Shown here piece by piece: positions 12,305-22,757 of a stretch of 64,000 bases of DNA. Made by a program: the position numbers and the translations under genes. Where the stretch lies: the NCBI GenBank assembly GCA_000697355.1, contig JNEN01000836.1, positions 1 through 64,000 on the forward strand, read 5' to 3'. Source of the stretch: Syncephalastrum monosporum B8922. Taxonomy: Eukaryota > Mucoromycota > Mucoromycetes > Mucorales > Syncephalastraceae. A model generated the notes under the pieces. That model searched no databases. It saw nothing but the letters and a program-made list of their open reading frames with translations, and was not told the DNA's origin. Numbering within the stretch: the first letter of the stretch is position 1; each line of letters starts with the position of its first letter.

Positions 12305-13324
12305 TTATGACTGCCAGCTGGTTCGCCTTCGCACACTGTTGAGGATAGGGTGCATCAAATCATCCCGCTCGCATCGGTACAGGTCGTCGCAAACGATGCG
12401 CAACATGCGTGCGGACACACCCTGCCGCATCTGCTCGGCCAACGTGGCGTCGATCAGTTCTGGATCGCAAAAATGGTGAGGGTATCGTAGCCAGAAAAGA
12501 CGCAGCGCTTCAATCACGGGCAGCCCATCCAGCGAAAGCCGGGGGTCGCTGTGACCCGCCCAGGACGATGGCAGCTGGAGCACCTGGGACACAATGGGCA
12601 GCGGCGGGTGGTCCTGCCGGATCCTGTGGAATATCGCTCGTAATAAGGAGCACCAGAGACGGTGCTGTGCATCCGGGTCGTGTGCCAGCACGGGCTGGTA
12701 CTGGACTTGGTATATGCGCGGGTGCTGTACCGCGAACGTAAGCAAGTGCAGTAATGAGCACGGCAACTCATCTGCGACCGTCCTGCCAAAAATAGCCACA
12801 AAGTACCCGTCGTCGACGGGTGTTTGCTCGCTCTCGATGTTTCGCAGACTGGCCTGCATATCGTCTTGTGAATAGACAGCGTCCGCGCCATAGAGCCGCA
12901 CAGCAATGCGACTAAGTACCATTTGGGTCGATAGGGGGAGCCGGGAAGCCGCTGCCGCGATAGAGTCCTTGCTGAACTTGGGTTTTCGCTGCGCGATCGT
13001 CTGAGCCAGAGAACGTGGGTAGAGCGCATCGTGTTGCAAGAGGCGTTTCAGCAACTCAAGAGGGGGCGCCGTGTGATTTAATATGGCAAAGTAAAGAGCG
13101 AACCGACGTCCGTGCTTCACGAGTAAACGCGTGGCCAGGGCATCGCAGTCGTGGGTTACGTCGTTAAATAAGCGGCATGCACGCTTAAATTCCTTGTCGT
13201 CATCAAGATACTGATAGATCGCCACGAGAATTTCATAAGGAAGACTGGCAAAGGGCTGGTAGCTAGAAGAGCTGGCTGGTTTGGTTCGCAGCAGGGTGCG
13301 TAGTAGCGTACGCTTTAAACGCAT
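12305..13324 (-). CDS. Hypothetical protein with N-terminal F-box-like motif
   Basis: A single-exon coding region of 339 residues. Near the N-terminus the block FASLPYEILVAIYQYLDDD, with FKRACRLFNDVTHD after it, looks like an F-box helix pair (LP-x-E-I-L-x-x-I-x-x-Y-L, then a CRLF motif), which would bind Skp1 in an SCF ubiquitin ligase. The remaining roughly 280 residues are helical, leucine-rich and unrecognised. The frame is open upstream of the chosen ATG to 13540. However, a GTATGT donor (near 13442) and a TTTTCTCAG acceptor just before the ATG suggest an intron in the 5' leader, which would put upstream ATGs out of frame. The F-box call is from the motif only. Confidence 0.72.
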   Translation of the reverse strand: MRLKRTLLRTLLRTKPASSSSYQPFASLPYEILVAIYQYLDDDKEFKRACRLFNDVTHDCDALATRLLVKHGRRFALYFAILNHTAPPLELLKRLLQHDALYPRSLAQTIAQRKPKFSKDSIAAAASRLPLSTQMVLSRIAVRLYGADAVYSQDDMQASLRNIESEQTPVDDGYFVAIFGRTVADELPCSLLHLLTFAVQHPRIYQVQYQPVLAHDPDAQHRLWCSLLRAIFHRIRQDHPPLPIVSQVLQLPSSWAGHSDPRLSLDGLPVIEALRLFWLRYPHHFCDPELIDATLAEQMRQGVSARMLRIVCDDLYRCERDDLMHPILNSVRRRTSWQS

Positions 13325-14368
13325 GGCACTGAGAAAAAAAAGGAAAGGAAAAAGAAATAAAAAGAAAGAAAATGTCTCCCACCTGTTTGGGCTCTGAATG
13401 AGTGTGCCTGTGTCTGTGTCTGTGGTGTGTGTGTGTGCACATACCTGGGTTGCGCTGATGGTGGTGGATCGCTTGACACAGAGCAGCACGTTTCTCTCCG
13501 TGGGCGAGCAAATTATTCCACGTGCGCTGTCTAAATTCATCCCATTGGTTTACATCGGCCTTTCTACGGATTCCTTTTATTGTGATTCTTTTTATTTTCT
13601 TACCCTGGAAACTGGAATGAGAGAAATAGAGACACAAGAAGATCCGTCGGGGCCTTATCACCTTTATAGAAAGGAAAGAAGAAGAGACCAAAGCTGCATG
13701 CATTGCTTTGCCCCACCTATACATTTGCCTCCCGTCAAAAAATACAGTGTGTGCAATGGTACGACTATTTAAACTTCTTATGCGCTACTACAGAGCTGCA
13801 GGAGCCTACGTTTTAGCTTCGCTTTCTTGTCGCAGCAATATGTGACTTTCCTTGTTTGTAGTGAGCACATGGGGTCCATTCGCCACATACTAAAGCGTAA
13901 ATACTGTACATAGTGGCACGTATGCTTCGTGCGTGAATCAGTACGCTACGGTGAAAGAGGGAAGCGTGACCTACTGTATCATCATCTGCATGCAGATAAA
14001 CAGGAGATTCTTGATACATATAGCAAGGTGCCACGTTAGCTTGCAGTATCAGACCCACAGAAACCGTACGGCAAAGGGGGACGTAATACCAAGCAGTATA
14101 ATATCTGAGGAAAAAAAAAGGGATACAGCGCATGCTCATCAAGAAGTATAGATTGCAGATCGCCCTTTTCTTATCGTAAGATGGGGCATGCTGCATACAG
14201 TGAATATCACCAGATAGGTCTTTGGATGGAATAAGGGTGGTACACACCCAACAACTAGGGGTGCCTGACGTCAGCTTTGCGCTTGATCGGGGATTTCGGT
14301 TGCATGATCTAATGGATGCCGGGTCGGCATTTGGCGTGAACACGTCGCCTTTACAATACAGTAATACC
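13325..14368. other. Intergenic between F-box-like gene and cyanase
   Basis: Probably carries the leader and promoter of both divergent genes. A 197-codon minus-strand ORF (13813-14406) begins with a hydrophobic, signal-like stretch but overlaps cyanase exon 1 and has no recognisable domain. Confidence 0.4.
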
Positions 14369-15191
14369 ATGAGCGTGAGTAAGAAACTGGGCAACATAGC
14401 GACCACAGATTAACATGGCTGCCATCGTTACGTGCAGGCTCATCCCAAACTCTCTTCACTGCATTCCCGCATGTTCAAAGCCAAAGCAGAGCGTAAGCTC
14501 AGGTAAAACTTTGTTTCCTACGTTTCCCTTCGGTGGCAATGACACGTTGTCGTTTTTCAGTTTCGAAGACATTGGCAAGAAGATCGGCAGAGACGAAGTC
14601 TATGTGGCCAGTATCTTCTATGGCCAGGTAAGCTCCAGGACTGCGTTCCCCTGGTAAACGTCACTGACCCGCCGAGCATAGGCCAAGCCGAGCGACGAAG
14701 AAATTGACGCGCTGTCGTCTGTGCTCAACTTGCCAGCAGCCCACCTGAAAGATGATCTGGGCGCCCACTTTTTCCCAGACCGCGGCGGGTAAGCGGAAAG
14801 AAGTGCACTTCTTCTGGGACTGGTGCTAAGGGAACTGTACTATCATAGTTTGATGTCTGTGCCTCCGACCGACCCTGTCTTGTACCGCCTCTATGAGATG
14901 CTCCAAGTGTACGGCTACCCCATCAAAGCTGTCATCCACGAGAAGGTAAGATCCTTTCTGCGTCATCGAGTCATTCTGTTCTGATAATATACGATAGTTT
15001 GGAGATGGCATCATGTCTGCCATCGATTTCTCAGCCAAGGTCGACAAGGTAAAAAAAAGAACAAGGAAATTTATGCAGCAAGGAATCCAAACTCATCCAA
15101 AATGCCATTTCAAAAAAAGGTTCCGAACCCCAAGGGCGATCGAGTCAAAATTACTCTGGACGGCAAGTTCTTGCCCTATACAAAATGGTAA
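14369..15191 (+). CDS. Cyanate hydratase (cyanase)
   Basis: Converts cyanate plus bicarbonate to carbamate and CO2, giving ammonia. Seven exons (14369-14374, 14438-14502, 14561-14627, 14682-14788, 14849-14945, 14998-15048, 15120-15191) sum to 154 residues, the usual cyanase length. The first coding exon is six bases (Met-Ser) and was placed by its GTGAGT donor and by the in-frame HPKL start of exon 2. The N-terminal helix-turn-helix-like part has [20 protein letters not shown]; the catalytic C-terminal part has [15 protein letters not shown] and [13 protein letters not shown]. The three catalytic residues known from the bacterial enzyme are present: Arg and Glu in YRLYE, and Ser in IMSAIDF. 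The protein ends FLPYTKW. Its stop lies 18 bp from the stop of the convergent UBX gene. Confidence 0.95.
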
Positions 15192-15209
15192 AAAAAAAAA
15201 AAGTCAAGG

Positions 15210-16561
15210 CTAAATGTACGCGAGCACGAGCGCGGAGGAAGGAACGAGATCTAAGTGGCACAGCGTGGATCAGTCAATCCGCGGCATTACCGATGTGAAT
15301 AATCATAGTTATTAAAGAAACTTACTGAGGTCCTTGAGGCTCTTGCTCATATCACTCTCAACAAATGTTTTCCTGTAAAAGTAACATCAGCACAGTTTGC
15401 TTTCTATACGCATGTGCCTTTCTTTTCATTCATTCTTAGACTCCTTCCGATTTCTTACCGAGGGAAAGGCGTGGAAAGCGTGAAAGGTTCATTGCAGCCT
15501 TGCAGTTTCAGGTACTGGCATACTTCATCCAAGGTGGCATCCGCCGCAAAGGTCTGTGTGAGCGGTGCACCGCCAGGCACGCGGAACTGGAGACGGGCTT
15601 CGGTATATTCTTTCTTCGTGCCAGGCGGAGGTGCGGATGCCGCGGCCGCCGCAGACGCCTGTGCCTGCTCCTGCTGCTGCGCCTGTTGCTGCTGCTTGGC
15701 CTTCTCGCGCTTGGCCGCACGCTCCAGCTTATCCGCCTCGATCTGGGCCTTGATCTTGGCTTTGGCGATACGGTCCTGCTCTTTCTCGCGTCGCTTGGCT
15801 TCGAATGCCTTTTTAATCTCCTTCTCTTCCATCTTGGCACGGGCATCGACGATCTCCTGGCCCGTCTTGCGGCGGATCTTTTCCGACTGACGTCTGTCTT
15901 CCTCCTCCTGCTTGGCCTTGAGGGCGCGCTTCTCGGCCAGTCGTGCCTTGAGCTCCGCCAACTTCGCTGCCTTTTCCTCTTCGGTCAGAGGCGCGATGGC
16001 CTCGGTGCTCTCGGAGAAGTTCTGGTGCGAGGTGCGGATGGCGTGGCGCTCTGCGCTGGCGGCTGTGGTTTTTTTTGCGCGTAAAGAGAAAGAGACTCGT
16101 TGGTTAATGGATCGATAAAAGAGGCGGCAAGACAGAACTCACGATCGCGGAAAAGCTTGGAACAGTCGTTGCACATGAGACTTTGAGCGGTCTGCTCACC
16201 GTCCTTGATTTCGCCCTCTTCATTGCCGGCGGAGGCAGCCGGAGCGGATGCAGTCGTGCTGCCCGCCAAGGCTTGACCCTCTTCTTCCGGATCAGGTTCA
16301 TCAGACACTTCGGGATGTGCCAAGAGCCTGCGGTTCAAAAGAGGCGCATTAGTCAGCAAAAGGCAAAGGAGGGCTCGACGGGTGGATGGTACCAGTCCAT
16401 GGCGGGCTGAAGGCCAGCACCGTTCGTTGCTTTCCAGGCTTTGGCTCTGAAGAAGAGGATGCTCGTGAGCACGCAAGAAAGTATGAGTTTATGAGCGCGT
16501 ATTAGTACACTTTGGCAGGCGAGAAGCCCATGCTGACAAGAGTGTCTTGATCGGATGCCAT
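15210..16561 (-). CDS. UBA-UBX domain protein, UBXN1/SAKS1-like p97 cofactor
   Basis: Six exons (16509-16561, 16393-16446, 16143-16327, 15459-16062, 15326-15372, 15210-15250) sum to 327 residues in frame. The UBA domain is at the N-terminus (MGFSPAKVAKAWKATNGAG, then MDWLLAHPEV). It is followed by a CNDCSKLFRD putative zinc motif. A long Lys/Glu/Arg/Gln-rich coiled coil (about residues 120-220) and a poly-Ala linker come next. The C-terminal UBX domain starts near EARLQFRVPGGAPLTQTF and ends LNLVPSSALVLAYI. The last exon was found because using the GTAAGT donor at 15325 and the CACTTAG acceptor restores the final UBX strand; reading through would stop early. Such proteins link ubiquitinated clients to the AAA ATPase p97/Cdc48. 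Family assignment is firm; exact orthology is not tested. Confidence 0.92.
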
Positions 16562-17224
16562 GACGCGTTGTATTGGGGTGAGTATGAAGAAAGAACGTCG
16601 AATGCCGAAATAATCTGATGAATTTCGTCATTCATTTATGCTGCTCACTCGCGCTTTTCCGACGACATTCTATCCGTTCCTGTTATTTGTCCTAATCCAT
16701 CCTCCTACCCATTTGAAAAAGACATGGCTTTCTGTTGTTGCACTTGTCTGTCATTGCACGAGTATGGGTCGCTTTTTTCCGCACTCATGGCCAGCTTAAC
16801 GGAAGGTTATCTTTCTGCATAAGCCCTTAGGTTCATTTTGACGTGTACACTTATATACAGGTTCATGCCGAGAAGCATAAGCTGACAAGGGCATTACTAT
16901 TCCATGCATTTCGATTCACAAACTTTTTAAATATGTTTATTTCAAAATTCTTGCATTATCAATTCTCGCGAATGGCCTGTTGTACGCGTCCCTTCAGGCG
17001 TAAATACGTACGAATACGATGCTTCTAGCACACGACACATCGCTTTTGTGTATTTTGGGATGGCAGATGAGATCGCAAGCTTGAGGGTAATGGCTGACGG
17101 CTTCTTGAGACTGACAAGCAGCATTCGATAGACCAGTAACAGCTTATGAAGTAATTTATTGACTATGTCTAAAAAGATTTAGATATATATTATAGATATT
17201 CTATCTATATTGTTTTTAGGAATA
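16562..17224. other. Intergenic, UBX gene promoter side
   Basis: AT-rich, with only short ORFs. It contains the presumed promoter of the UBX gene and then decays into the transposon region. No gene recognised. Confidence 0.4.
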
Positions 17225-17500
17225 GTGTTATTACACTGCTGTTTCTTGCCATAGAAGGGTGTATCCCTACTAATCGAGAGCTCAGTATTGCAACCGTGCC
17301 GATAGCACCTCCAGCGGATACGGCGCCCGGACACCTTGAGGTTCATGGGACGACCGTCGCCGTCCTCTGAAGGACAATCGGGGTTCTCCGTGTAAAAAGA
17401 TACCCTTCTCCCAAAGGTACCTGATACAGGCGTTCTCGTCATGGAAGAAGCCGGAATTCGCGAAAAGAAGCTGATTAAGATACCAATTACACCAATCATG
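17225..17500 (-). pseudogene. Merlin/ISXO2-like transposase, N-terminal zinc-ribbon fragment
   Basis: On the minus strand a piece reading NACIRYLWEKGIF is followed, in another frame, by ENPDCPSEDGDGRPMNL and then RRIRWRCYRHGCNTELSISR with DTPFYGKK. This order (helical lead-in, C-x-x-x-G-x-P-M-x-L, then WRC-x4-C, S-I-x-R-x-T-x-F) matches the N-terminal zinc ribbon of IS1016/ISXO2-like and eukaryotic Merlin transposases. The catalytic DDE domain is absent and there is at least one frameshift, so it is a dead fragment. The family call is by motif pattern from memory. Confidence 0.6.
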
Positions 17501-17544
17501 TGTAGTATTATTAAACTTGTTTCTGTGATCAAATAATCTTTCTG

Positions 17545-18557
17545 CTATTGATCTAACACGGCAGAGGAAACGTAAGCCGCCCGCATTCTCACACCAGTGA
17601 CTGAACAGCAACGGGAAGCATCTCCATGCATGTGGAATGAGTGTCCAGACATCTTGCTTTGCGCCGGTATATCGCTTCCAACAAACAGCGAGAAGCCTTT
17701 TGCCGTTACTTTCAGACCGTCCGGGCGCTGCACGCGAAACTCCTTGGTTTTCGAGTAGCTGCAAGCCTTCGTGGAAAGGGATGAAAAAAGAACCCATGTC
17801 TTTTGGTTCGTTTGGACCAGCCAAGATGCTTGTTTGAGGCATGTACTTGCTTTCAGTCCGGATCTCCTTTGGCAAGTTGATGACAACAACGTTTGCAATT
17901 GTCAAATTTGATTTGCCTTTCTGCGAAGCTTGGAATCCGTCCGTGAATAACCCGAGCATCAGGGGTAGAGCATCGCAGCTGCGGACAACGGGCATCATCT
18001 TTTCGCGTACGGTTGCGCCTTGAAGCATGTCCTCCATCCTATCGTCATCGCCATGCCACTGCTCTTCAACCCTTGGGTCTCTCAATAGGTGCCGCACCTA
18101 CGGGTTTTGGGTTTTGCACGGTCAGTATATCATATCGATACGTACTCTTCACTCGGATATCAATCATATTTACATTAGGATCGTACAGAAGCAATGCTAA
18201 CTGCTTGATCAGCGGGAGATATTGGATTTTCTGTGCGGGCATTTTCTTGCTTATTTGTGAGTCCTTGCAGAGCGTGCAGTCGAAACGGTGGTCCTTCTGA
18301 TTGAACATTGGACACCCCATCGGACAAGCATGGTACTCTTTTGTTCTGACTGGGTAGGAATCAAAAGCATGCTTTTTTGACAGATCGTGGGACAGCAGCG
18401 GCGGCGGAGGACTGCTACCTTCAGGGGTATTTTGGACCATGTACGTGTCGAGCATTTTAACGAGGTCATCAAAGGCGTCGCGTACCATTGTATGCTCTGT
18501 CAGGCACTGATACATCTCGCGTCTGAATCCTGCTCCCTCATCGCCAGCTCTCAACAT
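17545..18557 (-). pseudogene. Tnp2-family (CACTA/CMC-type) transposase fragment
   Basis: Minus-strand reading gives EYHACPMGCPMFNQ and a second Cys pair, then YLPLIKQLALLLYDPN. A possible intron follows (donor after ATCCGA, acceptor before GTGCGG), then LMLGLFTDGFQ and VVVINLPKEIR. Near 17745 the frame changes to RPDGLKVTAKGFSLFVGSDI and PAQSKMSGHSFHMHG. This is the order of blocks in transposase family Tnp2 (zinc motif, YxPL block, LxxxTDGF, V-x-x-NLP, then D-x-PA-x-K). The frameshift and missing C-terminal half show it is inactive. It directly abuts the Merlin-like fragment, suggesting insertion or recombination between elements. Confidence 0.72.
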
Positions 18558-19270
18558 AAGCGAGCGAAATTTTTATCACCCGAAAACACGTCGCCCAGGG
18601 CAGCCTCAGTTCCTGAAGACTGGATATCCTTCAGTGCTACTGGTAATGCGTATACCCCGCATGAGTATCAGAAAACACCATACACCGACATACATATGTA
18701 ATATATCTTGTTGAGCATTATATTTACGCAGACTTTTGGGCTGAGCAGTCGCTGGGGACGCGCGCTGCAGGTGCGATAGTGGTGTACTTAAGATTCCTTG
18801 CCCACGTGGAAAGTTCCGATTTTTAAGGTATTCAGTGCATTGAGATGGTTTTTGGCTTTTCTGCGTGGATATCTTCCACGACGACAGCAAAAATGAAAAA
18901 GGAGAAACACAAAAAAAGATGTTCAGGGAAAACAGGTATTTATAAAACTTTTGAGCTCGTGCTGTTTTTAACCCAGCGACTGGCTGGCCGAAGACGCAAG
19001 TAAATCAGTATCAGTGTCTAATTTACTTTTCTGCGGTGGGTTATAGTACATGTTGATGTAAAGCATGTATTAACGGTTTTCACTGCTACGTGGTAATGAG
19101 GAGGATCACTGTGAGGAGGCAAGGAAGGCCAATGAAGACCAAGAAAATAGAAATGGTTCTGAGTGAAATCCATATTACCAGGTGCGGGGGATTAAGAAGC
19201 AGTAGCGGCGAGCATGACAGTTGGGGTGCCCTGTAAAACATATGCGGTGGCTTCTTTCAGAATAGCAGCC
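18558..19270. other. Transposon-derived or empty intergenic DNA
   Basis: Upstream of the Tnp2 fragment on the minus strand are short ORFs such as 18606-18890 without known motifs; part may be the decayed 5' end of that element. Confidence 0.3.
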
Positions 19271-19500
19271 TCAGCCGAGACCACACTTGATCGTCTGGAA
19301 GAGCCATTGGTAAGTAGCGGCCGCTTCGCTGACAATGAAAGCGAAGCCAAGTAATATGTTTCGGAGCTGGTTCGTACCCAAGCTGCTGACACCGATAATG
19401 TTCACCAGCGGTATCGTGCTTTCGACGCTGGTGGTAAAATCCTGGTGCGTTGTCCAAAGGATAATACCGTATATGTCCCACTGTATTATGTCTCCGGTAA
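19271..19500 (-). pseudogene. MULE-type transposase domain fragment
   Basis: The minus-strand frame ending at the TGA 19271-19273 reads TTSVESTIPLVNIIGVSSLG, then ILLGFAFIVSEAAATYQWLF. This resembles the MULE DDE core, where a hydrophobic strand with GV is followed by x-F-A-F-I-x-x-E-x-x-x-x-Y-x-W; the Glu of SEAAATYQW would be equivalent to an active-site region acidic residue. The frame stops soon after and nothing else of the transposase is recognisable. Confidence 0.5.
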
Positions 19501-19792
19501 ATTAAATTTGACTGACGGCCCAGACTTTGTCGTTCTGCTCCACTTTTAGAAACGTTCTACAAGTGCTGACAATCTTACTGGCAGTGGTCTGACGGAGACG
19601 AATCTGGGAAGTGTTCTTGCGGCAGTTGCGATTTTTGCCGCTATGAACGGAGAGCGAATGCTGACATCTTCAAAGACAATATACCCACCGCCACTGGGAG
19701 AGCTATATGCATACGAGTTGCTTTAGTCAGCATAGAGGATCATGAATAAGTTTCACAAGAAGGCCTGTCTAGGCTGCAACAGCTGCTATGGT

Positions 19793-21040
19793 TTAAATCG
19801 ATCCTTGTTTGGTTACAGGGTGGAGGGGAGGGGTGGCCGAGGTGCTGAGGGGGGCGGCAACTGTATCAGTTACCAATAACAAAGTGGAATAGGGATTAAA
19901 CAACAGCGAGAGAGACTTGACTACCAATGAAAGAAAGAAAGGGATAAGAACGCTCGAAATGGCACCAATTGAAATGGAAGATAGTAATGCCAGCCACACT
20001 AGCATGCAGTACACAGCTTGCAAGCTTGTATACATGGCATACACCAGTACATGAGGTTGCATGAATGTCTCGATAATGTCCATAAGGCGTTTTCTCAGCA
20101 ACTTGATCGTGTTGAACGCCAGTAAGCAGGGACGGAGGAGTCCAGATAGGATAGAGCGAATAAACCAGACTATGGCTAGAACAGGAGGCACCATTTGTTG
20201 AGACATTGCGCCGAGGAGGTAGAGACAGACAGCAACGATGGAAATTAACGCATACAGAACGAATGGTAGCACCATACCAACAATGCCGATGAGCGAAAGG
20301 AGAACGAACTCGATGGAATGCAGAGCAAAGCGAGCCGACTTGCAAAAGGCAGAAAGAGAAGGATAGAGTTCGATGTCACCGGGCCAAAGCAATGCGCCAT
20401 CAAGGACGCCGAACGAGAAGCGGACAGCTTGCGAAATTGCATGAAGAAATCGCGGTGTTACTGCTAAAGTCCCAGTCGCCAGCGAGTAGAACCCGTAGTC
20501 CAAGGTGTGGTAAGCTTGAGTGACAGCACGCGTCGGTGATGTTCGCGAAACCATGGCAGCCAACCACTGCAAAGGTGGATTCACGCCGGTGTGCAGCGCG
20601 CACAGTATGTTGCCAGCGGCGATCGGTGCCAGAGTGTACGTTTTTGTGACCGCAAACACAAGTATCTTGACAGTGTTGCAGAAGGCCACAATTATAATAT
20701 CAAGATAGTTACACCGGAAAATGCCACGGAGGCAACGATGAATGACGAGTGATATGGAGATGATGTCTTGAGCAGCCTGGCCAATGAGTATGGGCACGAG
20801 CAGAAAAGGGCTCACATAGAGATACACTGTCAGGCCAAAGTAGAGCATTGCCACCAAAAAGGGTGGTGTCTTTGGAATCACTGTGACCACCGCGAAAAAA
20901 ACGAGGAGGCGCAGCAAAAGTATGAGCATACAAAGGAGGTCTTCGTAGAGACTTGTTCTGGGTCTGCTTGCAATGTAATTCGACCAATTACTACGCAGGC
21001 ATGAGGAATAGTGTTGGAATTGCTGAGCGCAAGAAAGCAT
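19793..21040 (-). CDS. Multi-pass membrane protein, unrecognised
   Basis: A single uninterrupted ORF of 415 residues. It has roughly eight strongly hydrophobic segments, for example near residues 37-55 (MLILLLRLLVFFAVVTVI), 60-85, 110-130, 240-275 and 345-385, separated by short polar loops. Composition (Leu, Ile, Val, Ser rich) and length without stops support a real gene rather than chance. No transporter or enzyme signature was recognised. It sits between two transposon remnants, so it could be a lineage-specific gene or a piece of one. The start is the first ATG in frame. Confidence 0.6.
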   Translation of the reverse strand: MLSCAQQFQHYSSCLRSNWSNYIASRPRTSLYEDLLCMLILLLRLLVFFAVVTVIPKTPPFLVAMLYFGLTVYLYVSPFLLVPILIGQAAQDIISISLVIHRCLRGIFRCNYLDIIIVAFCNTVKILVFAVTKTYTLAPIAAGNILCALHTGVNPPLQWLAAMVSRTSPTRAVTQAYHTLDYGFYSLATGTLAVTPRFLHAISQAVRFSFGVLDGALLWPGDIELYPSLSAFCKSARFALHSIEFVLLSLIGIVGMVLPFVLYALISIVAVCLYLLGAMSQQMVPPVLAIVWFIRSILSGLLRPCLLAFNTIKLLRKRLMDIIETFMQPHVLVYAMYTSLQAVYCMLVWLALLSSISIGAISSVLIPFFLSLVVKSLSLLFNPYSTLLLVTDTVAAPLSTSATPPLHPVTKQGSI

Positions 21041-22757
21041 TGCAGAAATGAGGAGAGGGAGAAAGGTGAAAAGGTCGCGAACGCGAAAGAGAAAGGATAA
21101 GGCTGATAAAAATGCTACACGCTTATACCCCGCTCACACACTTGACAACATTCACGAACCAATCGCTCTAAATCCCAAAATCGACGATGACAACAATGCG
21201 ACAATGGCAATTTGAAGGTAATTTCCATGGTAGGCTGCGACCAACATAGGAATGGAACCTGATTAAGGTACACATAGTACAGGCACAGTTTCATATTTGG
21301 TGGGCTCTCCTGCAAAGTTACTGCACCCAATATAATGCCGCAGTAATTTCCAAGCGCATGAATTCTAATAAATTTTGCAACCCTATAGTATATATCCTAG
21401 ACATATATGTTTCTTCTTTTGCGTACTAAGAATTTTAGAAGACATTATATACGTAAATGTTGAAGTTTTTTCGAGTAGAAGGGACATCACGGTATATGCC
21501 AGCGCACGTCTATAACAGCACCTGTTTGATGCGCAAACTTTGACGCGTTTGTTGCACAGAAATTATGCAAGCAGTTGACCCGAAGATCACCATCATGCAT
21601 GCATGGATCATTGTTCGTGAGCTAATATGCATGTCAGCGGTTATGTACCTGAGCGAGTGAAATATAATTCACAGATGTTTCCACGGAAGACCTTCGCTTT
21701 CATATGTTGTGAGTGGTGGCGATACTTCAGGTTCTGTTTGTATTTATGGCCGGGTTACACGGCGATGCATGGTTTTTAAATACAAGTTCAAACGACCTTG
21801 CTGAATAGGAGGTCTTATGATTATATTCAAGTGCTAATCCATGTAGTTCAAACATACAGGTGTAATCGAAAATTAGACATGTCAGTATTTTTGCTACTGA
21901 ATTCCTTCTTCGCCGGGGTTGACGCGAAAAGATGAAAGAAATAGGGGTTTATACATTTTTACACACATTATTGCTGAGTAAAATAAGGCTGCCTATCTCC
22001 TTCGAGGCTCTATAGTTAGCTCATTCAGTGTCGCGACATACATTTTATAGTGCTATGTACGATGCATGCACCGCGCATCATATATACGTAATATAGCAGC
22101 CCGCTTAGTTGAAGTAAAGGGTATTGCAATTAGCACCATCCGAAGAAGTGTCGTCTTTAATCAGCAAGGTCACAGCGTTGAAGGCAATGGATGTACCAAA
22201 AAAAAGTTGCGTTTGTATGGATTTTGTACCATTCGTGCTCTGGAAAAAGGAGGACCTTACTTAGCTATTCGGGTCTCGCCATCTGTCTACTTCCAGATAT
22301 GATATGTTATGTCGTTTTTAGAACTATGAAGTGAAGCATGTTCGATATTATACCAAATACCTCCTCGTCCGGAGAAACACACACAGAGGAGTAAAGTAGG
22401 TCAGTATAAATGGAAGAGGAAAAGTTGCCCGAAAAGGATGATGTGCGATGTGACAGCGGGACGTAGGCTCTGCCGACATCCTTGTGAGCATACCTGCGCA
22501 GACACCTCAGGCGTCGTCGTTAAAGGGAATCTCAGCATCCATCTGGGTGTTGTAGCCCTTGCTGTTTCCATGGCTCATGAATCAGACTCATGAAGCAATA
22601 CCGAAAGTGAATGAACGCGAGGAGAGAGCAAAATGAGAATTAGCATATGTAAAACATTTATGTGTATTTTTATTTTTATTTTGAAATGTGATGAGGGTGG
22701 AGGTACGCGCGAAAAAAAAATGATGACGGTGCAGGGTGCAGGTATGCAGAAAGATAC
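21041..22757. other. Intergenic, no gene recognised
   Basis: AT-rich with short ORFs. A 78-codon plus-strand ORF at 22066-22302 and a short minus-strand reading near 22500-22580 (MSHGNSKGYNTQMDAEIPF) have no recognisable family. It may include the 3' flank of the Fanzor-like element. Confidence 0.35.

Noticed and set aside
12510..12761. Overlapping ORFs on both strands inside the F-box-like gene
   Set aside because: Shadows of the single long coding frame 12305-13324.
13813..14406. 197-codon minus-strand ORF with a signal-like start
   Set aside because: Overlaps cyanase exon 1, has no domain, and an ORF of this length is expected about once by chance in a window of this size.
15500..16084. 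194-codon plus-strand ORF over the UBX gene
   Set aside because: Antisense to the Glu/Lys/Arg-rich coiled-coil exon; Leu/Arg-rich low-complexity translation.
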